Assembly (NCBI GenBank): GCA_031772625.1
Contig: CM062820.1
Location: 1,075,517,369-1,075,581,368 of the forward strand
Source: Pinus tabuliformis
Lineage: Eukaryota; Streptophyta; Pinopsida; Pinales; Pinaceae
Length of the DNA: 64,000 nt
Reading direction: 5' to 3'
Shown here: piece after piece, positions 22,736 to 34,168 of the stretch
Numbering within the stretch: the stretch's first letter is position 1
Layout: every line of letters starts with the position of its first letter
Translations under genes and position numbers: made by a program
The notes under the pieces: model-generated
The model's database searches: none
What the model was told of the DNA's origin: nothing
Seen by the model: the letters and a program-made list of their open reading frames with translations, nothing else

Positions 22736-23083
22736 TTGCCACATACTTTCATATTTATTGGATTTTTGAAAAGTCAGATTACAACTAAATTCAGATTAAA
22801 AATAATGAATATGGCTTTTGTATATTATCCATACAAACATCTTTCTCACAAATTATATAACTCAGATATTCTTTTACTTTTACAATAGAATATTGTTTCA
22901 CTCTCACTTTGCTTGTTTCTCTGATCCATGGTTTTTAAATCTCTATTTTTGGTTCTTAACCACATTCGATTTGTGATATTATTTTTAGAGGCATATGCGA
23001 GGACCAAACTTTCCTAAACTAACTAACATATCTTTGATTGTGCCCAAGGGAAATTAAGTAATGTAACAATAGATCTCCTGCAC
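22736..23083. other. AT-rich stretch, nothing recognised
   Basis: No frame over 60 codons with recognisable content, and no repeat relationship seen within the window. Confidence 0.4.
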
Positions 23084-23830
23084 TCAGATTTGACCCTGAA
23101 CAAGACTACCATTCCAACTAAGTTTATCTTCGAACTGCCCAACTAAAATACCCACCAACATTAATTGTGGAATGTATTTATCCCATATATTGGCATAATC
23201 ACCATTTAATCCCATTTCCACAACACACTTCCAGGTGGGATAGAGCTGTAAATAATTTGAATCATCTTGTATTTGGTTGATATAAAAAATAACCCTACCA
23301 TGAAGATGTTGTATGATCTCATTCGAGAAAGTGTGATCGCCTTGCAAACCATGAATGGGATCAATCCCGACTTCAATTGTTGCACCATAGCCTATCTCCC
23401 AGCAAATATTTCCAATAAGCCATTGCTTAATTTTCATAAATCCCTTCCAAATATAGGATCCATTCTTTATATTCCCCACCCCAAGATTTAACCAATCATG
23501 TAAAGATATGTTTTTAAAATAATTCTCCTTAGCTCTCGCCTGCCATAAACCAGAGCCAAATATGGCACGCATGAAACTTTTTGTCAGAAGAGCCCAACCG
23601 AAAATTTCGGTGGTTTTTAAACCCCATCCACCCATCTCCTTCTGCTTGGTGATTTATTCCAATGGCATAAGATGATACTTTTGTTCACCCTTTACACCAA
23701 ACCATAGGAAGTTTCCAATAATGGCATTTATTCTTTTAATGACAAATCAGGGGAGCAAGTATAAATGCATCCAATAAACCAAAATATTATGAAAAACCAA
23801 CTGAGCAAGAATCAATCTACCACCAATCGA
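23084..23830 (-). pseudogene. LINE ORF2 remnant (RT thumb and connection region), minus strand
   Basis: A 183-codon minus frame (23084-23635) begins with GGWGLKTTEIF, the counterpart of GGLGIRVPRLAN in the intact LINE ORF2, and continues through TKSFMRAIFG and WGYGATIE-like text typical of the region between RT and zf-RVT. Upstream sequence to about 23830 continues the homology in other frames (RLILAQ, YWMH-like, NFLWFG). It is a truncated, frameshifted copy with no other LINE part nearby. Confidence 0.75.
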
Positions 23831-23944
23831 CGACTATCTATGAGCCTAGGTAGACAATAGGCAATCAATCTACAATCTGCAATCAATGTCATTTTCATAC
23901 ATTTATTAACATATAAAAGGTGAAAAATGAGGTCAAACAGTGTA

Positions 23945-26600
23945 TATCAACCACATTTACTAAATTGGTTGTGCTAGTTGACGGTTGATGTGTGTGGGGT
24001 GGATTTGTTAACCATGGTTGACAATGGTTGAAGAAGGGTGAGGAGTTTTATCATGGTTGATGAGACTCACCAATATTGAAGATGATTGCCCAAGGCTGAT
24101 TGAGTTTGGCCATGGAAAACCATTAATGTAACAATGTATTAATGTTACATCGATTTAACAATGTTACATTATTGTTCACCATTGTTACATTTTTAATTAA
24201 TGTTACAAAAGTGGTTGCAATAATGGTTGAAGTTAGTTGACAAGTTTGACCATTGTTGGTCAAGGCAGTTCATGGTTGACCTATGTTGATCATGATTGAT
24301 AATGATTACCATGGTTTACAAGGGATTAAGAGGAAAGATTATGTTCGACCTTGATTTACCATGGTTGACCATTGTTACATGGTTACAATTGAATCTTACA
24401 TTAGTGTTGACCATAGTTGATGTTACATTAATGTTACAAAAATAGTTAAATTAATGATTTAACTAGGTTGATGGGATTGACCATGGTTGATGAGGTTGAC
24501 CATGGATAAAGAGGGTCAACCATAGTTTGTAAAGGTAGACGATGGTTGACCTCAGTTGAACATGGTTGACAATAATTACCATGTTAGACTTTAAGCTTCT
24601 GTGGTTGTTTTTTGGTGTAGTATGATCCAGGTTATCCATAGTATTATATTCATCATGTCGACGTTTCAAACCCCAAAGGGGGCCCATCATCAGGACCAAA
24701 AAATGGTAGATGATGGACCCCCTTTGGGGTTCGAAACATCGACATGATGAATATAATACTGTGGATAATCCGGATCATACTACACCAATAATTACCATGA
24801 TTGACCTTGGTTTACCATCGGCGACAAGGATGACCGAGGATGAAGAGTGTTGACTATGGATGAACATGGTTGGCTGATTTTGATTATAGTCAACCATAAA
24901 TATAATAATGTACTTATGTTACATTTATCTAGCAATGTAAAATTAATGTTGTTAGTTGTTACATTATCACATTAATGTTAACCATGGTAGATCATTGTTA
25001 ACTATGGTTAGCAATGATTGATGTTACAAAAATGGTTGACCATTATTGACCATGGTCAACCACATTCAAAAATATGGTTGACTATAGTTGACCATGGTAG
25101 ACCATGGTCAACCATATTCATTAAAATGGTTGGACCATATTTGACATCAGTTGACTAGGGCTTTCCAAGTTATTTATGGTGTATGATGGTTGACTATTGC
25201 TAACTACGCTTGATTGTGATTGAATTTGGTTGACTATGGTCAACACATGGTTGATTAAGGTTGTTTAAGGTTGACCCTTATTGACTATGGATTACCATGT
25301 TTGATAATGGCTAAAGAGGAGCAATCATGGTTGACAATGACTGACCATGGTTGACAAGGATGATGAGGACTAACCATCGTTGACCAAGAATTGACGAGGA
25401 TTGATCATAGGTGACCATGGTAGGTCACTGGTGAGAAGGATTGATAATGATAACTTATGGTTAACTATGGTTGACCATTAATGATCATATTAACCATGGT
25501 TTACCATTGTTGAGCTAGATGACTACAATTGAACTTCTTGTCCATGTTTGACCATGGTTAGCTTGTTCAACCATAGATAAGCTTATAAGAGCATGGATTA
25601 CTATGGTCGAGTATGGTTGAATATGGTTGACCATGTTTAATATGCTTAATAAAGTGGTTGACCATGGATGTCCATCGAAGATCATGGTAGCCATGGTTGA
25701 TTATGGTGACCATGTTTCACCATACTTTTCTATAATTTTTCCATGGTTAACCATACTTTTCTAATTTAGACATGTTGACAATGGTTGACCATATTCAACC
25801 ATAGAGATCTTGGTTGATCATGTTCAACCATTCTAGCCATGTCCAAATATGGTTAGCCATTAGGAGTGGATAGAGCATGGGTTGTTCTAGGTTGACTATG
25901 GTTGAACATATATGACATGGTTGATCATGGTTGACCAAGGTTGGACATGGTTGACTATGACTAACTAAGTTGGTGTATGGGTGACAATCAGAGACAGTGT
26001 TTGAACATGTTGGCAATATTTGACCATGTATAACTATGTTAACCATGTATTACCATGGTGAACATGGTTAACCATAGTTGAGTTGATTTAACCATTGTTG
26101 AATATGGTTGCATTTTGAGAGTTATATTAAAAATTAAATATTGAAAACGCTTAAACATTAAACACACCATAAACCTTATTAAATTCAAATATAAAACTTC
26201 ATTAATATATCTTAATATTAATATTTTTGATAAAACTTCATTAGTATATCTTAATATTAATATTTTTGATAAAACTTATTAATATTAATAATAGTCAAGT
26301 TTTTATTAATCCTTTTTAAAATTAAATCTTATTATGAAACCTTATTAAACATAATATCATATTAACAAGACCTTATTGACCTTATTAATTAACCTTAATA
26401 TTAATGGTATTAATAAACCTTTTTAAACCTTATTAATGTTAATATTATTAAACAATTTTAAAACTTTATTATGATTGAGTAAGGTTGACTATGATTTATT
26501 AATGTCAACCATGGTTGACTATAGTTGAATATGATCGACTAAGGTTGAATGAGGATGACTGTAGGTAAACAAAGTTGAATATCTTTGAATATGGTTGAAT
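23945..26600 (+). repeat. Degenerate minisatellite-like array rich in TTGACC
   Basis: Dozens of variants of GGTTGACCAT stand head to tail, partly with a 10-bp spacing, mixed with TGTTACATTAATG blocks in the first half and TTATTAATATTAA blocks at 26150-26460. No gene is present; short frames are translations of the repeat. A related array with the motif on the other strand occupies 42.4-49.6 kb. The stretch from 23830 to 23945 before it is unremarkable. Confidence 0.8.
24613..24787. mobile_element. Short foldback MITE or hairpin, 175 bp
   Basis: Arms of about 80 bp starting TGGTGTAGTATGATCC pair with the right end, with only a few mismatches and a short loop around 24695-24710. A 13-bp stretch AATAATTACCATG occurs both at about 24562 and directly after the right arm, possibly a flanking duplication. 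Transcribed from either strand it would form a long hairpin. Confidence 0.75.
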
Positions 26601-26626
26601 ATTTAAACATTTACTATAAATTTTAA

Positions 26627-27489
26627 TGTAGAAATTTGATAGAAATTGCAACTACTCAAGATTTCAAACTAAAAAATAAGAGACACAATTCTACTCTACT
26701 GATATGTGGAATGGAAATCACAATTTAGAACAACATGCATAAGCATGCAACAAGAAAAATCACAAGTATAAAGTGATTTTTAAGGGAACCCAACTGGGAA
26801 AAAACCCTTAAGCCTCTTTTCCTTAATCAGTTGAATAGAGAAACTATTACAATTTCCTACTCTAGCTCTGAGCACAACCTACAAAAGAATAATTGTTCTC
26901 TTTGTTGAATCAGAAACTATGGAAAAATACTTAACTAATTATTTTCTCATCCATCCTCCTATTTCCTTTTGCAATTCCTGAGGAAATTAGCCCCTAAAAT
27001 ATAGGAATTTCCTCCAATTTTCTTACGCAATTCCCAAGGATGGATCACCTGACCTCATGCAACAACTATATACTCAAACTAGCATACAACTCATGTTACA
27101 ATGCCTTTTCATCTCCACTTCAGCTGAGGAATTTGAATTCCTTTCATGCATTAGCTATTTTGGGTTGATTGATCAATTAACTAACAAATCTCTGAGTTAG
27201 ATTGTTGTCCCACTACACAACTGACCTTCAACTGACTCTATCAATAGTTAGAGGTCAGTTAACTAAATACAACTAAAAATAACTGAACTAGATTGCTAAA
27301 ATTTAGTAATAAACACATGCATAATTGAACTCCAAGCCCCTAACTCGAATTTATTGAGCCAACTGAGTGAAAATAGCCCCATCGCACTAGTTAATTGCCT
27401 CCGAGTTGCCCTATTGATGTGGAATTTTGATTTACTCAATTTGACTAAGGCTAAAGTCAAATTGAGCCTTTCTTGCTACATTTTTAACA
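26627..27489 (-). repeat. 3' LTR of copia 2 (left limit tentative)
   Basis: Starts TGTTAAAAATG at 27489 on the minus strand, directly after a polypurine tract (GCTAAGAGGGAG at 27490-27501). The other end is placed at the TGTAG at 26627, giving TG...CA ends and 863 bp. With no second LTR this limit cannot be confirmed. Confidence 0.55.
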
Positions 27490-27501
27490 CTCCCTCTTAG
27501 C

Positions 27502-29057
27502 ATGAAAGGTATTTTTCACCACCCCTATCCTGCACCTGTGGAATTCGAATTTACCTCTTGATAATGCCTTTTTCAAGATGTCATCATCTTGCTCCTCAGT
27601 TGGAACGTATTGTAGCAACATAATTCTCCTATACACACAGTCCCAAAAAAAATGATATCGGATATCAATGTGCTTGGACCTGTCATGAAATACTATATTC
27701 TCAGAGAGCTTAATGCAACTTTTATTATCATAATATATCATTGTTGGATCCATCTCCTACATAAAAATACCCACAAGTATTTTCCTCATCAATATGACCT
27801 CACATTTTGCTTGAATTGCAACCATGTATTCAGCCTCATCTGAGCTGAGTGCCACAAACCTCTGCTTCCTATTGTACCAAGAAATAGTTGCGGACCAAGC
27901 ACTGAAGATAGCACCTAAAGTGCTTTTCCTGTCTGATGGACTCCCTACCCAATTTGCAATGGTGAAGCCTTGGAGCTTCACTCCCTTTATCCTCTTGTAC
28001 CATAATTAATACTCGGCAGTGCCTTTGAGGTACTGTAACACATGCTTTGTTGCCTTTCAATATGTCTTGGTAGGCCTCACCATAAATTGACTCGGTTTAC
28101 TGCATAGCACATGTCGAATCTTATGTTCATAAGATACATCAAAGACCCCACAAGGTGTCTGCAAATGGTAGCATCAACCTCTTCACCTGAAGTGGCATTT
28201 TCCTTCCTCCAATTTATAGCTAGAGGTGTGTCCATGGGCTTACAACTCTCCATGTGAAATATTTGAAGTATTTCATAGGCATACTTCCCCTGAGACACGA
28301 ACAATTCATCATCACCTTTCCATATTTATAGCCCAAGGAAGTAATGCATTAAGACCATGTATTGCATCTCAAATTCCCTTGCAATGTCCTCTTTGCAAGA
28401 GCATATCAGTTGCTCATCACCTGTCAATATTAAATCATCAACATATAAAACAAGAATAAGAAATTTACCATCTACCACAATGTGATAGAGGTTCGCATCT
28501 ACTTCACTTTTGGTGAAGCCCAATCCATTGAGATAACTGTCACTCTGAGTGTACCATGTGCAGGAAACCTGTTTGAGAACATACAATGCTCTCCTGAGTC
28601 TACACACATGTGACTATCAATCGTATGTCTTAAATCCTTTTGGTTGCTCTATGTAAGTGTCCTTCTCAACAACACCACTAAGAAAGGAGGTCTTCACATC
28701 CATCTGGTAGATTTTCCACCTCATCTGCACAACCAATACTAGAATGGATCTGATTGAGGAATATCTTGAAACTTGTGAAAACGTTTCCTCATATTCCACT
28801 CCCTCTACCTGAGAGAATCCTTTGGCCACAAAACTAGCCTTGTACTTCTTGATGCTCCCATCAGTTGCATGCTTCACTTTGTAGATCCATCTGGAACCAA
28901 ACATTGATTTCCCTTCTAGCCTTGGCACCACCTCCCATGCACTATTATTCATGATAGATTCGTATTCTTCTACCATGGAATTAACCCAAATAGGTTGATA
29001 AACTGCTTCCTCAAATGAAGAAGGATCTATCTTAATGAGATATGTCATGAGAGCCAT
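27502..29057 (-). pseudogene. Copia 2 reverse transcriptase and RNase H, broken
   Basis: Minus pieces in order: 28617-29057 (RT start: WIYKVKHATDGSIKKYK, GFSQVEGVEYEETFS, MDVKTSFL), 28326-28607 (catalytic LYVDDLILTG), 28077-28304 (CKPMDTPLA, LVGSLMYL), then 27757-27981 and 27484-27753 (RNase H: SSDEAEYMV, YDNKSCIKLSENIVFHDRSKHID). The catalytic YVDD is intact, but the pieces lie in different frames. Non-functional. Confidence 0.87.
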
Positions 29058-29237
29058 GTAACCAGTGAACCTATTAGGTGACCTCCTCTACATGAGATGT
29101 GATGTAGGGGCTCCCACATTATCCCTAGCATCCTGCAACAATTTATCAGCTTCTCTGGTTGTCTTCCCCCCCTCTTTGGAAGATTCTAGTCGAGTGGGTG
29201 CCTCCACTCTACCTCCTGTCTACTCCACTGCATGTGG

Positions 29238-30527
29238 CTACTCCAAAACGTCCCAAAGCTCTTCTTGAGGCTCCTCCTTTGGAGCTATAATCTCTTGCTC
29301 CAGTGGGATACTCATCTCTCTTTCCAAAGATAATTCCATAACTTTCTCATTGTCGAACTTGAAATCTCTCCTCACAACCATCATCCTCAATGAAGGCAAA
29401 CACATGGGGTAATTTTGTGGAGTTTCAGTGTATCCTACAAAAACTCCCAACTCTGTTGTAGGCTCAAGTTTCTTTCTCGAATCCTTGGAGACATGACAAT
29501 AAATTGAAGCTCTAGAAATTCTTAAATGAGACACATCAAGCTTTCTCCCAAAGAAAGCTTCCTCCAGTGTGATCATGCCAAGTATTCTATGAGGACTCTG
29601 GTCCTATAAGTGGATTTTTGTGTCGCATGCTTCTTCCCATAGATGCAATGGAAGCCCCTAATCATGCAACATGGCTCTTACTGCTCCCACTACGCTTCTA
29701 TTTTTCCTTTTGGCTACCCCATTTTGTTGTGGGTTATGGGGTGTTATAAACTCTCTTCGAATACCTTCTTTAGCACAAAAATCCTTGAATGAATGTGAAA
29801 CAAATTCACCTCCATTGTCGCTCTTGAGAGCCTTCACCTTCTTCCTAGTCTCCTTCTCAACCAATGCCTTGAATTCAACAAATTTTGAGAAAACTTCATC
29901 CTTCTTTTGCATGAAGAAGATCCAACATTTTCTAGAGAAATCATTAATAAAAATAACATAGAACTTATGTTTTGTTGTGGAGGTTGTATAGAAGGGTCCA
30001 CATACATTAAAGTGGACTCACTCCAAGACTGCATTTGCTTTGCTATCTCAGTCATGGAAAGTGGATTTGAAATTTTTCCCCAATGCGCAACCCTTGCAGA
30101 CATCCTGCTGGTAAAGAGAGCCTTTAGGGAGACCGGTGATAATTTGATGCATGATTTTTAAGGCACCATGGTGTAGATGACCCAATATCTTGTGCCAGAG
30201 TTCTCCAACATATTGACTATGCAATTTTTCTACCTTACTTCTCAATGCAGTGCAATATCCCACCTCAAGTTTGTATAGGTTCTTCACTTGAACCCTGATC
30301 TGCTTCACTTTCCCGATAGCTATGTGTCTCAGAAAGGCTTTCCCTTTACTGAAAATAACATCATAGCCTATATCCTCTAATACTTCTACAGATATTAGGT
30401 TCTTCTTCAGTTCGGGTACAAAAATAACATCTTTGAGGCAAAGAGGAGAGGCTTTCACCCTCTCAAATGTGATAGTACCAATTCCTGTAGCACTGTACCT
30501 CCCATCATCCCCCATTTTGATATGCAT
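29238..30527 (-). pseudogene. Copia 2 protease end, integrase and linker, broken
   Basis: 30048-30527 holds the region after protease and the integrase zinc finger (ELWHKILGHLHHGAL, CKGCALGK). 29658-29912 holds the core with SDNGGEF and the segment NGVAKRKNR, where the third catalytic acidic residue, normally Glu, is Lys. 29238-29576 is the C-terminal integrase and acidic linker (EEAFFGRKLDVSHLR, ELGVFVGY). Just upstream, at about 30595-30608, the protease DSG motif reads Asp-Phe-Cys. Confidence 0.85.
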
Positions 30528-30611
30528 CTGGAGATCCTTCTCCTACAAGCTACCAAAAATATCCTTGCACCTTGTCATATGGAACAAGGCACAAAAATCA
30601 AGGTACCACAC

Positions 30612-30966
30612 ACTCCGAATTTTCAGGTCTAAAATGGGCCTCCTAAGAAAAATGTACAACCAAAATAAACTTTATAAGAACCAATAGGATTCAAGATGAT
30701 GATGTCAACCATGAGGGATGAATCACCATTTTTGGAGTAAAAAAGTGAAAATATTAAAAAACAATAAAATAATAAAACCACTTTTTCAACTCGTATTTTC
30801 AACTTATCTCCTTAAGGTTTTACTCAAATTTTGAGTGCAAGTGCTCATTGGATGCAAAATTTAATTCCTCATCCAAGGAGTACCCATGTTGCATACTTTT
30901 GATGCACCCTGCTACACAAAAAATGAGAAATACATGAAAAAACGTGATTGCATTATGAAAATCAAA
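30612..30966 (+). mobile_element. Half of a foldback MITE
   Basis: Matches one arm of the 610-bp MITE at 55341-55950 (GGTCTAAAATGGGCCTCCTA near its left end, GTACCCATGTTGCATACTTTTG later) but lacks the opposite arm. It abuts copia 2 on the left and a LINE remnant on the right, so it has been truncated. Confidence 0.7.
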
Positions 30967-30972
30967 CATGGG

Positions 30973-31785
30973 ATTAGCTAAAATTAGACTGGCCTGAAAT
31001 CCCATCTATGAGAGCCTTTGAGTCTCCATAAATGAAAATGTGATCCAACTGTGCCCGCTTAGAAAACCATAATGAGCCCCAAAGTGCCAAAATTTCTACT
31101 TTGGTGTTGGTACCAAGTCCCATGTTCCAGCAAAGTTTATAACGAGATTTTGAGCAAATCCTGAGCCACGCACTACAACCACAAATTACTCCCTGAGTGG
31201 AACCATCAAACAAACCTACTGGAAAATGAATCTGTGTATGTCTTTTTCTTGCACTAGGCCCTTTAACAATATGATGAAGACCCCCCTATGAATTTGTCCA
31301 TGCTAGGATGAGGGAACATATTCTGCGTACATTTATAGGTGTCCCCTCGAAAATACATGAGTTTGTCGCACGCTATAGTTCCCAAAAAACATATAAGGGG
31401 ACTGACTTATAAATCCCATGGTCGGATACCCACCATTTGAGACATCATTCCAGTGTGGTGAACTATCGAAGAGGAGGATGATTTAACACCTGCAGAACAT
31501 GTGTCCATACCTGCAATGATAATGAGCACTGCAAAAAATAATGTAGGGTTGTTTCCAAATATTTTCTACAAAATGGGCACCATCCGAGTCCTTGATAACC
31601 CCTTTTGAACAAATTGTCCCAAGTAAGGATCTTATTATGGTAGGCTAACTAGACAAATAAGATGATCTTCAAGGGTACTTTCCATTTCCAAATTTTCTAA
31701 AACCAAGAAGTGTTAGAAAAAGAGTAGTATGTAAATAATATATACTTGTAGGCCTCTGAGACCACCACAAAGCCATGTTGTTGCA
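30973..31785 (-). pseudogene. LINE ORF2 remnant (zf-RVT and RNase H), minus strand
   Basis: 30974-31213 reads as RNase H (FDGSTQGVICGCSAW, TKVEILALWGSL, IYGDSKALIDG). Towards 31785 frames resemble zf-RVT (VWLAYH, ILTWDNLFKRGYQ). It matches the copy at 50525-51140, which lacks roughly 31200-31580. Decayed. Confidence 0.75.
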
Positions 31786-31808
31786 TTGAGAGGCGCATTC
31801 TACAACAT

Positions 31809-33273
31809 AGTATGACCCCGATGTGTATGTATGTCCGTGCTCAAAGTTAAATTTTAGCTAATGCCGGCCAACATAAATATAAAAAATTAGAAATCTAAAT
31901 AATGTTTATGTTCATCTCTCCAATAAATAATAATAATGCAAATAGAAAAAATTAATGCTGGCCCGAAACAAAAATGAAAATAACCATATAGATAAAAAAA
32001 AAAATTCAATAGAATTATCTCACGCCTTTAGATAAAAAAATTACAATACAATTATCTCATGCATTCAGTAGTTCTTTTCTCACATAAATTGAATTTGAAT
32101 GGATCATAAATTTACATTTAACAAAAAAATTTACCACACTAAAATTCCAAATTAGGTAAAATTTTAAGCATCTTTACTCTTTACTAAAACCACTACCATT
32201 TCTTAAATCAAAGTAAAAAGGTTAATTCAACACAAAGAATCCAAAATCTTGCTCTAAAATCTTTATGCACATAAATATTTCCACGTGAAAGTTGGAATAT
32301 TCTAAAATATTCATTTGATGTAGTTTTATTATAAATTTTGTTGTCATGCCAGGTAAAAAACATAATTAAATCTAACATTAATATTAATATATTATAATAT
32401 ATATTATTCAACTTAATAACTTTTAATTAATACAATATTAAATTTATTATAATATTAATTTTTTATATTATAATATATATTAATATATATGAGAGAGAAG
32501 AACAAAGACATAGAGTAATAGAGGTGGAGAAATAGAGGGAGTGAGAGAAAGGAAGAGAGAGTGAGGGATAGAGAGATGGAGTTGGAAGGTAAGAAAGGGA
32601 GGGAAGAAGAAAGACATAGAGAGAGAAAAGTGGAGAGAGAGAGGGAGTGACAAGGAAGAGATGGAGAGAGAGTGTTTATACTTGGGAGTGAGATAGAGAG
32701 ACGAAGAAGGGATATAGAAATACAAAAGAGAGACAGAGGGAGATAGAGATATAGATGGAAGGTGAAGAGAGGGAAGAAGTAAGAGATAGAGGGATAGAAA
32801 GATAAATATGGAGAGAGAGAGAGCATGTGTGTTTGGGGGGGGGGGGGGGGGGGGTTGAGATAGAGAGACAGAAATGGAGAGATAGAGGGAGATATAGATA
32901 TAGATGGAGGGGGGAGAGAGGGAAGAAGATTTCTTGCACTAGATGTATTGATTTCAGTTTAGATGGTGATTTCTAATCCTATTTGATTGCTTGCACTGGA
33001 GGAGATAAACTAAATTAAAGGGGAGAGGATGAATGAAAATAAAAGAACTATTGAACGCATGAGATAATTCTATTGTAATTTTTTTTTTATCTATATGGTT
33101 ATTTTCATTTTTGTTTCTGGCAAACATTAATTTTTTATATTTTCATTATTATTGTTTATTGGAGAGACGAACATAAAAATTATTTATATTTCTAGTTTTT
33201 TATATTTATGTTGGTTGGCATTAGCTAAAATTTAACTTTGAGTACATACAAATTGACACATCAAGGTCATACT
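31809..33273. mobile_element. DNA element with about 270-bp terminal inverted repeats, 1465 bp
   Basis: The left end AGTATGACCCCGATGTGT is the inverted counterpart of the right end at 33273. Pairing continues for roughly 270 bp (31809 to about 32085 against about 33045 to 33273) with mismatches and indels. Long TIRs suggest a Mutator-like non-autonomous element, but no flanking duplication could be seen. The core is a purine-rich simple-sequence tract, and no transposase is present. Confidence 0.65.
32489..32935 (+). repeat. GA-rich purine tract with G20 run
   Basis: About 450 bp of nearly pure A and G on the plus strand (GAGAGA, GGAAGA units), interrupted by short TATAG or TGTTT pieces, with an uninterrupted run of 20 G at 32835-32854. 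The long Ser/Leu/Phe-rich minus frames here are translations of the repeat and not genes. Confidence 0.9.
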
Positions 33274-33336
33274 GGACTTGGGCTGTAAAATGCGCACAAT
33301 TAATATTTTTTTAAGGTAACTTGAGTATATTATTAT

Positions 33337-33867
33337 TAATGTTTTTTTTAACTACTCTCAATTTAAGTGGGGTTAATCTCCATGGAACAATGATCTACAT
33401 CAATAACATATTATCATTAAACTAAATTTATATTAATTACAAATTCACACATAATCCATGTCAATTTATGTTAATTACAAATTCACACATAATCCATGTC
33501 AATTTATGTTAATTACAAATTCACACATCCAATCATTGAGTATGAACAAAATCATGGCTTTTAAATATATAGAATTTAATCCACAAAATTGACAAATGAC
33601 AAATGAGTGGTAGGGAAAAAGTTGGGTTTTTGCTTTCATACTCATTCCAGTCCAAGCAGGAAAGAGACCACTACTAGCAAGTTAGTGATTGGATTACAAC
33701 GTACAAAATCATTCCATGGACAAGTGAATTATTTGGAATGTGTAGACAAATGAAGAAAAAATCGCAATGTCCCTATTCACTGTTTTTCACTGATGTGTTT
33801 GTAATGAATGTATAGCAACACTTTCCATGAAGAAGGATCTACGCAATTCTCCATTTTTCATATCTAT
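33337..33867 (+). repeat. Repeat A, plus-strand copy, left part
   Basis: Matches 58565-59040 (GGGGTTA, TCTCCATGG, then CATACTCATTCCAGTCCAAG). It is interrupted by the LINE and continues at 40876. It contains a local duplication of ATTACAAATTCACACATAAT at about 33435-33530. Confidence 0.75.
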
Positions 33868-33879
33868 AACAAATCAGAA
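33868..33879 (+). repeat. LINE target-site duplication, left copy
   Basis: AACAAATCAGAA, matching AACAAATTAGAA at 40864-40875 with one mismatch. The two copies flank the LINE exactly as expected for target-primed insertion. Confidence 0.75.
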
Positions 33880-33883
33880 AGTT

Positions 33884-34168
33884 AATATCGCGCGCCCCCC
33901 TCTGGTCATGGCTGCCTCCTGACCGATCCGCTGTCCCGCGCCTGGCAGCCTCGCTGCGAGGCTCTGCGCCCCCCTGTTGCTGGGCCTCCTGCCCCCCGTG
34001 ACCCCCTGCTCTGCGCTTTCCCTCTCTCCCCGGGCCCCCTGCCCTTCCCTTGCTCTCCTTTAGCACCTGCAGACCCCGCCCCCGGGTCCTGCTCCTGCTG
34101 CGCTTCTGCGCCTAGCAGCGCTGCTGCTAGGTCGCTCCCCTCTCTTGGCTCCTTGAGAAGCCCCGATC
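33884..34168 (+). other. LINE 5' untranslated region, GC- and C-rich
   Basis: About 285 bp, strongly C-rich on the plus strand, with small inverted repeats such as GCCTCGCTGCGAGGC (33949-33963) and CCTAGCAGCGCTGCTGCTAGG-like pairing near 34112. It probably contains the internal promoter that LINEs need. No TATA box seen. Confidence 0.6.

Larger units (their letters stand above)
26627..30611 (-). mobile_element. Ty1/copia retrotransposon 2, truncated, minus strand
   Basis: Read right to left the element has a partial protease, integrase, RT, RNase H, polypurine tract and one LTR. The 5' LTR, PBS, gag and start of protease are missing, because the element ends at 30611 against a MITE half. It is related to copia 1 in domain order but clearly a different family by sequence. 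It is broken by stops and frameshifts. Confidence 0.85.

Noticed and set aside
32455-32939. Three overlapping long minus-strand frames rich in Ser, Leu, Phe and Pro
   Set aside because: They are translations of the GA-rich simple-sequence tract.
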